From Rotaria socialis (lineage: Eukaryota > Rotifera > Eurotatoria > Philodinida > Philodinidae): a DNA stretch of 64,000 nt. The number at the start of each line of letters is the position of its first letter. Within the stretch, counting starts at the first letter, position 1. The position numbers and the translations under genes were made by a program. Below the pieces are notes generated by a model. The model was not told the DNA's origin and did no database searches. It saw nothing but the letters and a program-made list of their open reading frames with translations. The stretch spans positions 62,001-126,000 of the forward strand of contig CAJNYU010000010.1 of the NCBI GenBank assembly GCA_905331475.1, given 5' to 3'. This document shows, one piece after another, positions 46,742 to 58,905 of the stretch.

Positions 46742-49700
46742 ATGACTTCCATACACATGTACGAAATAAATGATATGTTTGACAAATCGCATTTTAAAAT
46801 CACACCGGTAAGACTTGCAATTTGAAATCGTTTAGAGACAAAATTTTATTTTCTAGTGCGAAATTCTACCGATTGTAAGAGAATTTTTCAAGCAGTCACC
46901 AAGCGAACGTAATATTATCACCAATGTTGATGAGGTATGAATATCAGAAACTGTTACCAAGTAAAAGAATAGAAATACGAGAAGACTGATCTAGGTCAAA
47001 TCTTTTCTTTGATCGTACAAAGGGCAAAAATCAGTCGCTGACTAAAGTTTAAAACAGAATAAAAGTTTTTTTTGTTCCTTAGAATAAATCAAATGTGTCG
47101 TATGATTTATTTATAATTTGTTTTCAGAAAAAAACAGTCGGGAAGTTAAGTCAATAAAAATGACTTGTTGAAGCAACTTTGATGACTGATATTGCTGCAA
47201 ATTTGAATTGTTCCATAGTAATTAGCGTTTTAAATTAAATAATAGCCTTGATAAGAAAGAAAAAAAGCAAGCTGCTTTGCATGAATGCGCAATATATTAT
47301 AATTTATTTGGCATTTCAATTGCGCGAATGAGTTGCAATCTATTTTATTTGATGATTCTATTCGTACATCTCTTGTCTGATTATTCACTACATGTGTAGG
47401 AATGTATCAGAAGCAAAAGGCGTGCGATCATTTCAAGATTGAAAGAAGGGAATATGTATACGTCGGAAAACACTTGACAATTTCATGCGGAGCGAATGAA
47501 GAATCGTGAAAATTTTCTAGATGATTGTACTCAGATGCCGAGACAAAGATTGACTCTTCTCAAATATGTAAACAGAGATGATTCCGCGAGTTAGAAAGAA
47601 CATTCTCTGTATCGAGTACCTTTTCATTCCCGAAAACGTTCAGAAAAAATGCCGCTTTGAAGTGGTTGATACTTATATGCTTAGCTGGTCACTAGCTCTG
47701 AGCGAGATGTAGAAAAACCCGAGGAGATTTGAACTCATAGTCTGCTACAAAAAAAAATATATAAAAATGAATCAAAGTTCTTTTGGAAGATTTTATCGCT
47801 GCGAAGATCTTTTTTTCTGAAGAATATGTTGTTAGTTTCAGTATACGTTCTGCCTACTGTTCTTCCAATACAAAAGAATCCACTGATTGAAGTTCAACTT
47901 TCGTGATCATCTTGAAAAATGACCGTAAAAAGGAATGATATATTTTGAGACATGTGAGATCATCTAACGTCAATTTTTTCGTCCGTTTTATCTATAACAA
48001 TAATTCAAGATCTCTAAAAATAAGTTACTCCATTTCGCATAATAATTGATTTCTCTATTAAGATCCGAAGATATCTATCGGATATAAAACCATTTTCACG
48101 CTTACGAACATCATTACAAAATCAAATCTTACAAGAAGCATGGTATGAATGGTAAATAATTTCATCGCCTTCTCTTTGATTTCTATTTACAATCATCCAC
48201 ACTTTAAGTTATCCTGAACAGCGTACAATTATTCGGCAAGGTGCTCGTCCTGCATGTTTCTATATTATTTTATCTGGCACAGCAATTTTAACATATAGAA
48301 GAACGGCTGATCAGCACATTGAAACATTAGATGTTCTACGACGAGGATGTACATTTGGAGTAAGATTTTTAATTCGATTTAATATTTTCGAGAACAAAAT
48401 GATTCACTACAGGAAAAAGGAATCATGACAAATTCTGAACAAAAATTTACTATTACGTCAAAGACGAAGCTTGAATTGTTGGTTCTATGGAAAGAAGTAA
48501 ATACGTTTGCATGATTAATTAAAATGCAACAGAAAGAAACGAGAAAAGCCCAGAAATAATTGATAATCATTTTTATTTTTTTTCTATTTTCAGGATTTCA
48601 AAGCCATCTACATGGGAGAAGATCGAAACTGCAGTAAAGATGATTTAAAATTTCTCAAGTAAATTGCAAGTTTTTTCATAGAAAAGTATTCAACTTTAAT
48701 TTTTTTTAAAGAACCAAAGTACCATTTCTACGTGGTTTTGCAATAAATGCTCTAAATGAATTTCCTCATGCAATTCAAAATTGTAATTATGGGTATCGAT
48801 ATTTCACTTTTGTATAGTTAGAGAACTTTATTTTTCTTTGAATTCTTCATTTTAGTCAATCAGAAGTCATTGCTCAGGATACTCGTTGTATGAGACATAT
48901 TTATATTGTTAGAAGTGGTTCACTCGACATATGGAAACGTTTGGATCCTGATGGTTTCGTTCCAAAATTAACCAAATATGATTATGATCAATTAAAAAAT
49001 GAAAAAAGTCTATTCATTTTCGCTTTCAGGAAAGCAAAATACCGAAAAATATTTTGTTTTAGTGGTTGATGATACAAATGATCATGTTGCTGAAGCGACA
49101 GGAGAGAATAGTGCATTGTTTTCAGAAGTTCAAATTAGTGGTGAAGTTGACGAATCGAATGGAACAAATTTCGAAACAGATGCTCGGTTAAGTTTTTTAC
49201 GTCGCTCGAAAATTAGCGACGAAAAAGGACCTTTCGGCGCAGCTGCCAGATTAGAAATAATTGCGAATTTTGAAAAAGTAATATAACAACTATTTTCATG
49301 CTAAACTTATATTTGTTTTTCTATTCGATTGAAAAAAAAAAGAAATTTCCTGGGATTGCCGATAAACGAGATAAATTACAATTGATCGACTATGATGAAT
49401 TACCAATTAAAAAACCAAATAATGAAGCGTCAGCCAACAAACCGAATAATGAATTAACAGTCGATGAAGAAAATGATGAGTTCCCAAACACGAACCCGAA
49501 AGCATGTGAAAAAAATGCATTAGTGAAACGAAGTCGATCATTGGTAAAAAAAAGAATTAGAAAAAAATAGATTCTTGTTAAAATTTAATTATTTTAGATA
49601 AATACACCATCGAAATTAATATTTCCTAGAAAAAGAATTTATATACGCATTAAAACATTAACTGAGGGTCAACATTTTGTAAGATGCTTAACCAAAGCTT

Positions 49701-50069
49701 TTTGTTTTTATGAACAATTCTTCTTTTTCATCCTAGGGTTTAAACGACATGCTTTTTCCAAATCAATCAGCTTTAACTTTAGTTAGTAATAAATGCGAAT
49801 GTCTTCTATTACTTAAATCATCGTTCGTACGGATCGCAACTGATCACTATAAGCAAAATATTCGTCGAACTGAAATTCCGTTTCCATCGGATTCAGATCT
49901 CTATGAGTCATATCATCGAAATGAAGTTTGGAAGCGCTATTCGAAATCAATCTACAGAGATACATGTCAGAAAATGAGTCTACGTCGACCACAAGCCGTT
50001 CGACGTCCATCGCATTCGTATCAAAATGAAAAAACAAGAACAAACTCTTATCTACCCGATATAGTTTAA
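46742..50069 (+). CDS. CNBD2: CNBD2-like protein with two cyclic-nucleotide-binding-type domains
   Basis: Twelve exons: 46742-46807, 46857-46934, 48063-48151, 48209-48359, 48413-48496, 48594-48658, 48712-48792, 48856-48953, 49030-49277, 49343-49543, 49598-49678, 49737-50069 (524 residues). A first cNMP-type beta-roll is seen around FSRL...RTIIRQGARPACFYIILSGTAILT...RRGCTFG, and a second around HIYIVRSGSLDIWKRLD...LTEGQHFGLNDMLFP...LVSNKCECLLL. The order and motifs resemble the animal CNBD2 family, which is linked to sperm function. The phosphate-binding cassette lacks the standard Arg-Ala pair, so nucleotide binding is doubtful. The linker near residues 235-330 is charged. Intron 2 is about 1.1 kb, unlike the others, and could hide an exon, though the phase joins cleanly. 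An ATG-led frame at 48999 is only exon 9 read upstream into intron 8. The start is the ATG at 46742. Confidence 0.78.
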
Positions 50070-50476
50070 ATTGTTTAAGTTTTGAATTTGTCATTTCATT
50101 AGTAATATATTTATATACTCAATGATACTTTTTCAAAGCAACTGATATGAAATTGTTTTTTCTTTTTCTACAAACAAGTGTAATCAAGGAATTCTTTTTC
50201 TGGTTCTTTTCTGTTCTGCGACGAATCGTTTTTATTTTACCATCTACAATAAATAGTGGTTACAAGTGTTTGCTGCTGTTGTGCGCGACATACATGAAAT
50301 AATAATTTCTCGTATTTATTTATCCTAGAACCTTTGCTAACAATCTCTTTCACAAGCCAAATAAGGTTATCAAATGTGTTGCGAGAGAAACGAAAGAAGA
50401 GAAAAACAGATAACAACTGTAAATATTATTAGTCAGTTACAAGTAGCTGTTTCATTTTTTTTTGTTTTAACCGAAA

Positions 50477-52107
50477 ATGGGTGATCAATTAAAACGCCTT
50501 GAAGCTCTGGCAGATCGACTTGAAGCAATTGCTAATAAACTTTCGTCGTCGTCTTCGCTTAATCGAGCAAGTGCAGCGGATGATTCAACAAGCAATATCG
50601 ATCATCTACCAATCATTCGTGATTATGAGACATTAATTAATGTGTCGATTCAGCCATTTGTTGTTCTTTCACAAAAGATTGGCGGGGATTTAACAGCACT
50701 GAGTAATCATGTTTTACGTCTTTTTAATGCTCAACAACAGTTCATACGAGAAGCAATACAATCTAAAAAACCAAATGAGAAACAATTGATGGATGCAATC
50801 AAACCACAATCGCTGGAAATAGAAGCTATTTTGGGTATTGATCTATAAACTGGTTGATTTAAAAAAATGAATTTCTTTTCTTTTTAGGATTCGCAAATAA
50901 AAATCGTAAATCGCCATTCTTCAATCATCTCTCAACAGTATCCGAAGGTATACCAGCACTCAGTTGGATTCTTGTTACACCAACGCCTGGTCCACATATC
51001 AAAGATATGTCAGATGCTGCACAATTCTATTCAAATCGTGTTTTGAAAGAATTCCGAGAGAAAGATCCTGCTCATGTCGAATGGGTTAAACTATGGATTA
51101 AAGCATTAAATGAACTCTATACTTACGTTCGACAATATCATACGACTGGTTTAGCATGGGCTTCACAAAGTTCGCGGGATTTCAATTTTGTAAGTAAGCC
51201 TACAACCAAACCCGCTGCCGCTGGTGGTGGTGGTCCTCCACCTCCACCACCACCACCACCACCACCAATGACATTCGATACAAACGTTGATGACTCTACT
51301 GATGATAGTAGAAATCAACTAATGAGTTCGATTAATGCCTTAGGTGAAGGTGTGACAAGTCATTTAAAAAAGGTACCTGACCAACTTAAAACACATAAAA
51401 ATCCAGAATTAAGACAACAACCAGGTAAATTCAGTCAATTCATAAAATTTGCATAATTACTTCGTATTTGTTTTTGCAGATAATCAGAAGTCTTCCCATG
51501 GAAAACCTGTTGTACCATCGAAAGCTGGAAAAACTACATCGCCATCAGTAAATAAAAATGTTTATTCTCCTCGCATGATAAAACTATTTCTTTGATCACC
51601 TAGACAACTAATACAGCAACAACGGGACCACCGAAATTAGTTCTTGATGGTAATAAATGGCTAGTTGAATATCAAGCAGGCAAATCTGATCTTCGAATAA
51701 CTGACACAAATATGAGACATAGTATTTACGTATACAAATGTACGAATTCAACAATAGTTGTCGAAGGCAAAGTGAACTCGATAACACTTGATCAATGTAC
51801 AAAAGTTGGTCTACAATTTACATCGGTTGTTTCGTTAGTTGAATTTATTAATTGTAAAAGTATGAAAGCCCAAGCTATTGAACATGTACCAACAGTACTT
51901 ATCGAAAAAACCGATGGTTGCCATATATATTTATCTAAAGCATCGCTCAGTACAGAATTTATAACATCAAAATCATCGGAAATGAGTGTTAATATTCCAT
52001 CTGTCGATGATGAATACAAAGAATATCCAATTCCGGAACAATTTAAAACGTCTATTAAAAATGGAACACAACTTGTCACTATACCAAATGAATCCGCTGG
52101 TGTTTAA
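50477..52107 (+). CDS. CAP: adenylyl cyclase-associated protein (CAP)
   Basis: Four exons: 50477-50834, 50888-51424, 51480-51547, 51604-52107 (488 residues; human CAP1 has 475). CAP recycles cofilin-bound ADP-actin and promotes nucleotide exchange on actin monomers. Domain order: N-terminal oligomerisation helix starting LKRLEALADRLEAI; helical folded domain about 45-220 (RDYETLINVSIQPFVVLSQKIGGDL, GIPALSWILVTPTPGPHIKDM, DPAHVEWVKLW); proline run of about 11 residues near 236-247, the profilin-binding segment; a linker that should contain the WH2 motif but in which I see only a weak candidate; C-terminal CARP beta-helix about 325-488 (GNKWLVEYQ, VYVYKC, IEKTDGCHIYL, SEMSVNIP, PIPEQFKT). It lacks membrane segments; cytosolic. 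Confidence 0.95.
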
Positions 52108-53213
52108 ATTGAAATTTTTTAATCTAGATGTGATTTTTCTGTGTGTCTGTTTGTTTTTTCTTAATCAAAAACAAAAATATAATCAAAATCGTTTCTTCCA
52201 CTTTTCTCTTTCACACAGTCGCTGCAATAATCCGTCGAAGACATACAATGATTTTCAGCAAATAAGAAAGAAACAGTTAATATATAAAATACTTTTAAAA
52301 TTGGACAAAACTTTTTCTTTGATTGAAGACAAAGAGTATAAAGAGAAAAAACCGTAAAAGGTCAACATAGACGAGATAGTCATCGGAATATTCTTGAATA
52401 ACAAAAAAGTAGACATCATATAAATATTATGATACAAAATATTTTTTCTATTCGGTATGTGCCTATCCACCATATGTTTTTTCGATATTTGAAGCGCTTT
52501 GAAAAATAATCTATTGGACGAAACGAACACCTTAACAATAGAGAATCAATGTTATTTTGTTTCTCCATCACGGTATAGATAATTGCAAAGTTTTCGTTTG
52601 TTTTTATTTTTATTTTTTTCCATCAAATCAATACTACTCCGCAGACTGCAATAAATGTTAAGTATGAAGTTACAAACTGTTTTTCTGATAGAAATCATCG
52701 CCACTCAGTTCTCCATATATGTTAAACCGCTAAACGCACTCAGCATTTTAAGCAGTAACTTTTTTTATTATTATTTGTCAGTGCTTCTTTTGTCCTTATC
52801 GGGAGCACTGATATAATAAAAAAAAATAAAAAAAAAATAACGTACATCTAGTCCAAAGAGCAAATATAATAAAATAACAGAAACAAAAAAAATCGAATTT
52901 ATAAATAGAGCCAAAACAACATGATTATTGAATGGTGCAGATATTTTGCATGAAGGCTACTACGAGAATATGTCAACTCTCTGAATAGAATACATAACCT
53001 ACACGGTCCGATGATATAATAGTGATCACTATTAACATACGTACAAAAGAAAAAGTCGATAAAGAGAGGCGAAGAATAAAGAGAAAAAGGTAGATGGAGA
53101 GAGAAACCGAAACACATAAGTTGACGAAGGACAAAACTTTTCTTGATTATGTTTTAGAAGTGTGTTTAGTCGGCGTCAATTTTATAATTGCACTTTACTA
53201 GCAATCTCAAGCA
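52108..53213. other. intergenic region between CAP and SLC22 genes
   Basis: CAP 3' UTR followed by AT-rich noncoding sequence. Open frames 51986-52357, 52255-52530 (-) and 52899-53117 (-) show no domains. A TTTACTAG acceptor lies 12 bases before the SLC22 start codon, suggesting a leader exon or trans-splicing. Confidence 0.5.
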
Positions 53214-55560
53214 ATGCAATTCGATGATTTCTATACAAATCTTGGATCATTTGGTCGATATCAAAAAACCAAATACTTCCTAATATGTTTGACGTATATG
53301 TTACCACCGATCATGGTCTACACGTGGTCATTTACCGCAGCAAAACCAAATTTCCGTTGTCGTACACCAATGGATAATGCGCTGGGAGTTTCACCAACTG
53401 ATGATGGTATACGTCGTTATGCACCAAGCGAATCTCAATGCCGTCAGTATCACAGTAAAATATCAGTCGCTGAATGCCAAAAATGTTATCAATTAACGAA
53501 TGAAAGTGATTACGATACTTCACAGATGAAACCCTGTACAAGTTTTATTTTCGATCGAACTTATTATCAATCAACACTTGTTGAAGAGGTTCTTCTATTT
53601 TACAATGTTCAATATTAAATAGAAAAATTTTTCCTGCTTCTTTGTTTATAGTGGTATATGGTTTGTGGTCGTGTATCTCTTCGAAGTTATGTTCAAACTG
53701 TTTTCTTCTTTGGTTATATGGTTGGTTCACTTGTGTTTGGTGTTCTATCTGATAAGTACGTCTGTTCGATCCAATTTTACATTTGAACAATATCTTTTTC
53801 TTTTCAAGATTTGGCCGACGACCTATTATGGGTGTTTCGTTTATTGTTATAACGCTTGCGAGTTTGATGTGTGCGTTGGTGCCGCATCCAAAACTTGGAT
53901 TCGAAATAAGTTATTCAGTTTTCGTACTCGGTCGATTTTTACTTGCTTGCGGCACACGTGGTGTTGCTCTAACGGGTTTTGTTATTGGTAAAGTATTCTC
54001 ATGATTTGCTACGATTGACAATTTTCTTTTTCTTCTCTTCATTTAGGCTCGGAAATCGGTTCGTTGATGATGATTTATTATTGATTTTTGTAAATTTATG
54101 ATTGTAGTCGGGCCAAAACAACGTTTATTTACTGGCATTGTTATTGAATATTTCTTTGCTGGTGGTGAATTAGTTCTTTTAGGATTTGCTTATTTTATGC
54201 GATCATGGCGACAATTAAATACAACATTAGCTATGTTTTCAATACCATTTCTCTTTTTCTATTTGTTCGTTCAATAAGATACTCGGTTTTTTAATTTTAT
54301 CAATCTGTTTTTTTTCTTTAAATGTTTAGTGTACTTCCCGAAAGTCCACGTTGGCTGCTTTCGAAAGGACATTATGAACATGCAGAAAGAATTCTTCGTC
54401 GCATAGCCAAAACAAATGATACTCAATTTGATTCAATTGCATATGAACATTTAATACTTGCAGAAAAAAAAGTAAGAGAACTATTTTATTTTCAAGATAA
54501 AATCCATGAAAATTTTAGAGAGAAGCATTGCACCCAAAGAAAGTTCACGGTTTAAAACATTTATTGCAATCGAAAATTATGATTATCATTGCAATTAACA
54601 TGTCATTTCAATGGTAATTTTACGATTTGTTTTAGCTACTTTTCTGTCATCTTGTTTGCATCATAGGTTCGTACAGAATCTTGTTTTCTATGGTGTTTCA
54701 CAAAATACTGGTAGATCAAATAATTTTATTTAATAAACTTCTAACAGAAAATTACTTCTTCTAGGAGAATGGTTACCCAATCCGTACATATCATTTTTTG
54801 CAGGTGCTTTAATAGAAATTGCTGCTTATTGTGTTGTTCATCTTGTACTCGATCGATTTGGACGAAAACTAACCTATTGTGGGTTTGTATTATTCTTTGG
54901 AATAGTTGCATTTCTGGTTTTACCGATACAAATGTTTATAACAACAGATAGTCGAGGTAAACGAGAGGGAGGGCAAGATTTAAAATTAACAGAAACGTAA
55001 CTTTCCAAAAGCTTTTAGTGCAACGTACTCTTATGTTTATACTTAATGTTGCATTGAAATTTCTTGCTTCTGGATCTTATGCTATTATTTACATATATGC
55101 AAATGAATTGTTTCCAACACAAGCTCGAAATACAGGAATGGGAATATGCTCAATGTTTGCTCGTTTTGGAGCTATTATTGCAACATTCTCGAATGATCTT
55201 TTAGTACGGTGATTGATTTTTTCTTGTTTAATATTTCATTAAAATACATTTAGGTTCGAGCATGGATTCATTTTCCTATCATTGTCTATGGCACGACGTC
55301 ACTGATTGCTGTTGCATTTGCGACAATATGTCCCGAGACAGCGAATAGACCTTTACCTCAAACGATTTATGATATCGATCGAATGGGCTTAACTTTGTAG
55401 ATTTTATTTTACTAAACTGCAGAAAAACATATTATTCTTTTGAATTTTTAGGCCATGCCGAAAATCAAGACCATTGGCATGTGATGATATGAATGGTATG
55501 ACTGATAGCGATGAAGATATAGCATTAAAACATCAACTCAATGGAAATGATATTTTTTAA
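53214..55560 (+). CDS. SLC22: SLC22-family organic cation/anion transporter
   Basis: Twelve exons: 53214-53588, 53652-53755, 53809-53987, 54047-54058, 54108-54264, 54330-54471, 54519-54613, 54667-54710, 54765-54956, 55019-55203, 55254-55396, 55452-55560 (578 residues). It is an MFS uniporter/antiporter of the plasma membrane. Seen: TM1, then the large Cys-bearing extracellular loop of SLC22 ending [34 protein letters not shown] (MFS G-x-x-x-D-x-x-GRR motif, 155-164); [28 protein letters not shown] (278 onward), the family signature; [25 protein letters not shown]. The substrate cannot be read from sequence. Exon 4 is only 12 nt, encoding Gly-Ser-Glu-Ile across its boundaries, and both flanking introns are short GT-AG. 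The tail is short and acidic, cytosolic. Confidence 0.92.
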
Positions 55561-56342
55561 TCATTCGATTTTTATTGATTTCAATTTTATCTTTTGGTTC
55601 TTTTTTGTTCTTGATAGATTTTTAATAGTATATAGGAACGTAATCAAGATTCAACTCCGTGTTTTCTTCGTTCTTTTTTCTTTATTATAGACGCATTTTA
55701 TCTTAAAGGAATCTTTCTAGTTTGGGTGAGATTTGTTTTAATAAAATAGATATTTTCCAGTTTTTAAATAAAAAAATATTTTATTCGCAAGTGTTTAGTA
55801 ACACTTTCGAAATGTCTTGCATCAGTGAATTGCTTATTTTGTTGTATTTCTACGATGCGCCATATAATTACTTTAGAGTTTATTCTTCGATTATTTTTTT
55901 TCTCTCGATAGTCTCTATTTGTTTTGTGATTATTTTAATATTGATGTTAAACAAGAAAAGTTGTTCAATTCTAATGATGGAACGAAAAATATCGTCCGAT
56001 TATGTATTGAATAGAACGCTCAAATTCAATATATCTTGAGGGCGCGTGTGTGGGTCTCACAAGAACTCAAGAGGACTAACTCCATCAGATTGACAAGCAT
56101 TGACATCCATATATGAACCAAATTTCTTTCTTTATATTATTCATGCATGCAATTAAAAGCTTTGTGCTCAATGATAACTTAGAAGATATTCATGAATGTT
56201 TAATTACTTGCTCAGATAGATATTTGTTTATTAAACGCTGTTAACAGGAATCCCGTTTACAAGTAGGTAGGCTTAGTAGAGAAATTCAAGATTAGTAGAT
56301 TCTAAAATAAGCAACGACACCAATTTCAATCTTATTGTAAAT
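55561..56342. other. SLC22 3' region with a duplicated gene fragment
   Basis: The left part is the SLC22 3' UTR. The middle holds the truncated copy described at 55834-56037. The rest, up to the end of the Cys-rich gene, is noncoding. Confidence 0.5.
55834..56037 (+). pseudogene. truncated duplicate of the five-TM protein gene at 60.7 kb
   Basis: About 200 bases nearly identical to 60634-60842: GCGCCATATAATTAC, the TM1 coding stretch (LSIVSICFVIILILMLNKK) and the following SCSILMME..SSD.VLNRT.KFN are shared. The copy ends just after the FN(I/K)S position, where a stop and unrelated sequence follow, so only TM1 and the next loop survive. It reads in frame from further upstream (DAPYNYFRVYSSIIFF), because a T-run is two bases longer than in the 60-kb copy. 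Confidence 0.8.
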
Positions 56343-58905
56343 CTAGCGTGGTATGCACTGTTTCTTTGCAAGCTGATTCCCACTTGAATCAATGTAACTT
56401 ACAGTAGCACATTCGCATTTACAACAGTCAGAATTTAGTATACATCGACCCTGAACAGGGCAAGTGTTCCCGGATACCGAAGTGGAATTCGGACTGACGC
56501 ATGAACCAAATGCGTCAGTTTGATTCAAACGATAACATTGGCATTCAAGTAGCATTGGTTGACAACAACCCGAATCCGTTGTGCAATTTCTGATTGCACA
56601 GCAAGAGCCCGAAGCAACCGTAGACGTTGTTCCGCTTGTCGTAGAGGTACCATTTATTCGAGTGGTAGAAACCGTAGTTGTAACACCGCTAGGGCCAGCA
56701 GTCGAACTACCTAGTGTACTGGAGCAATGAGAGCAGTTCAACGACGACGGATTATTTAGACAGTATAAAGTATTGTTGCCACCGACACAATACTCCCACT
56801 GTGCAAAATAACATGACCCTGAACAAAGTTGACTTCCAATTGGGCACACAGTTCCGTTATTACCCAAACACACAGTGTTTGTAGGATCATAGCACTGCTG
56901 AGCACCACAAACTTGTAAATTGATATTCCAATAGTAAAAACCAGAACATATTGTTCGATTGTTTGCACAACCTTGATTATATTGTAAGCATTGGGATGCA
57001 CACGAAGCATTCGGTGGACAAAGTGAGTTATTCAAACATTTGAGTTGTGATGCGTTATAACATCTGGGACCACACGGATAGTACGTCGAGGAAGTATATG
57101 TTACATTGCAAACTGATTCGCCGTTGTTGCAAATAGTTGTGCTGTTATAGCAATATTGAGAATTAGAATAACAAATGCCATTACACGAATTGATACACCG
57201 AACACTACCATTGGCGCAATATTGAGTGGTTGGATTCCAGCAATTTGTTCCGCATAATTGCGTATACGATAACGGGCAGATCGTAGTTCCGTTGGCACAA
57301 GCATTAATTGTATTGTCGTAGCACTGCTGCTGAGTACCACAAAGTTGCAAGTTGGTATTTCAATAGTAGAAGCCCGGACAGATTGTTCGATTGTTAGCAC
57401 AACCTTGATTATATTGTAAACATTGGGTTCCACATGAATAATACGATGGGCAAAGCGAGTTGTTAAAACAACTATATTCGGATGGGTCGTAACAATTAGG
57501 ACCCAATGGATAGTACCATGGGCTATTATATATCACATTACATATCAATTCACCATTGTCGCAGACAGTCGTGTTGTTATAACAATATTAAGAATTCGAG
57601 TAGCACATACCATTACAGGAATTCATGCATCGTGTGGTACCATTCGTGCAATATTGAGTAGTTGGATTCCAGCAATTCGTTCCGCATAATTGTGGGTACG
57701 ATAAGGGACAAATGGTAGTTCCATTCGCACAGCTATTCACTGTATTGTCTTAGCACCGTTGTTGAGTGCCACAGACTTGTAAGTTAGCATTCCAATAGTA
57801 GAAACCAGGGCAGACTGTTTGATTGTTCGCACAACCTTCATTAGAAGTCAAGCATTTTGTTCCGCATGAAGAATACGAGGGACAAAGAGAATTACTCAAA
57901 CAGTTGAGGTTTGATGAGTTGTAGCAGTTAAGACCGAATGGATAATATTGCCAAGGATTATACGTCACATCACAAACTGATTGACCGTTATTGCAAATAA
58001 TGGCATTATTATAACAATATTGAGAGTTGGAGTAGCATATACCACCACACGAATTGATGCACTGAAGACTGTTATTTATACAATATTGACCATCGGGGTT
58101 CCAGAACTTAAGTCCACACAACCGCGTATACGATAACGAACAGATCGCTGTTCCATTGGCACAAGCATTCGTTGTACTGTCGTAACACAGTTGTTGGGGA
58201 CTCCAAACTTGTAAATTGGTATTCGAATAGTAGAACCTAGGGCAGATTGTTCGATTGTTAGCACAACCTTCCTGCCACGATATACATTGTGTTCCACACG
58301 ACAAATACGAAGGGCAAAGCAAATTACTGAAACAATTGAGTTGAGATGGGTTATAACAATTAGGACCCAATGGGGCATACCACACAGTATTATATATCAC
58401 ATTACATATTAATTCGTTGTTATTGCAAACAATCGCATTGTTATAACAATATTGAGAATTCGAATAACAGATACCATTGCAGGAATTGAGACATCGAATA
58501 GTTCCATTGATACAGACATTAGTTGTCTTGTCGTAGCACTGTTGTTGACTGCCACAAACCTGTAAATTGGTATTCCAATAGTTGAAGCCGGAACAGATGG
58601 TTAGATTGTTCGAACACCCCTGATTAGATTGTAAGCATTGTGTTCCACATGAAGCATACGATGGACAAAGCGAGTTGTTAAAACAATTTAGTGCGGATGG
58701 GTTGAAACAATTAGGACCCAATGGATAGTACCATGGACTATTATATAATCACATTACATACCAATTCGTTGTTGTTGCAAACAATTGTGTTGTTATAAAA
58801 TATTAAGAGTTGGAATAACAAGTAGTTGTTCCGCACTGGTTCTGTCCGTAGGAGCAGAGAAGGGATTGTGTTGCTGTTGTGAGAAGAAGGAAAATGCAAC
58901 TAGAA
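56343..58905 (-). pseudogene. secreted Cys-rich tandem-repeat protein, decayed
   Basis: Minus-strand frame of nearly 850 codons built of about five tandem units of roughly 140 residues. Each runs LGPNCYNPS..NCF.NSLCPSY.SCGTQC, GCANNRTICPGFYYWNTNLQ, QQCYD, CANGT.ICPLSY..LCGTNC, TTQYC, then NSCNGICYSNSQYCYNN. After the repeats come a Ser/Thr-rich linker and a C-terminal Cys-rich domain with paired cysteines ending CIPR. The 5' end (about 58905) encodes a signal-peptide-like stretch (RKIVSSCIFLLLTTATQS), but its expected ATG is ATA. In-frame stops occur at 57748 (TAC to TAA, after QQRC) and near 57590 (CAA to TAA in SNSQYC), and near 58740-58800 there are another Q-to-stop and small indels. Unit 1 lacks the CPLSY-QYC segment. 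No Cys-rich family could be named; extracellular matrix, lectin-like or lorica-type roles are guesses. Confidence 0.75.

Noticed and set aside
47722-47752. tRNA-like stretch (AGATTTGAACTCATAG) on the minus strand
   Set aside because: It resembles a T-arm, but the stem pairs only about three bases and no D-arm, anticodon arm or acceptor stem could be built.
48999-49286. Separate gene starting with an ATG at 48999
   Set aside because: It is exon 9 of the CNBD2-like gene read upstream into intron 8; splicing at 48953/49030 joins it in phase.
56756-57433. Additional minus-strand frames within the Cys-rich locus (56756-57010, 57101-57433, 58076-58378)
   Set aside because: They are other-frame shadows of the same tandem repeat.
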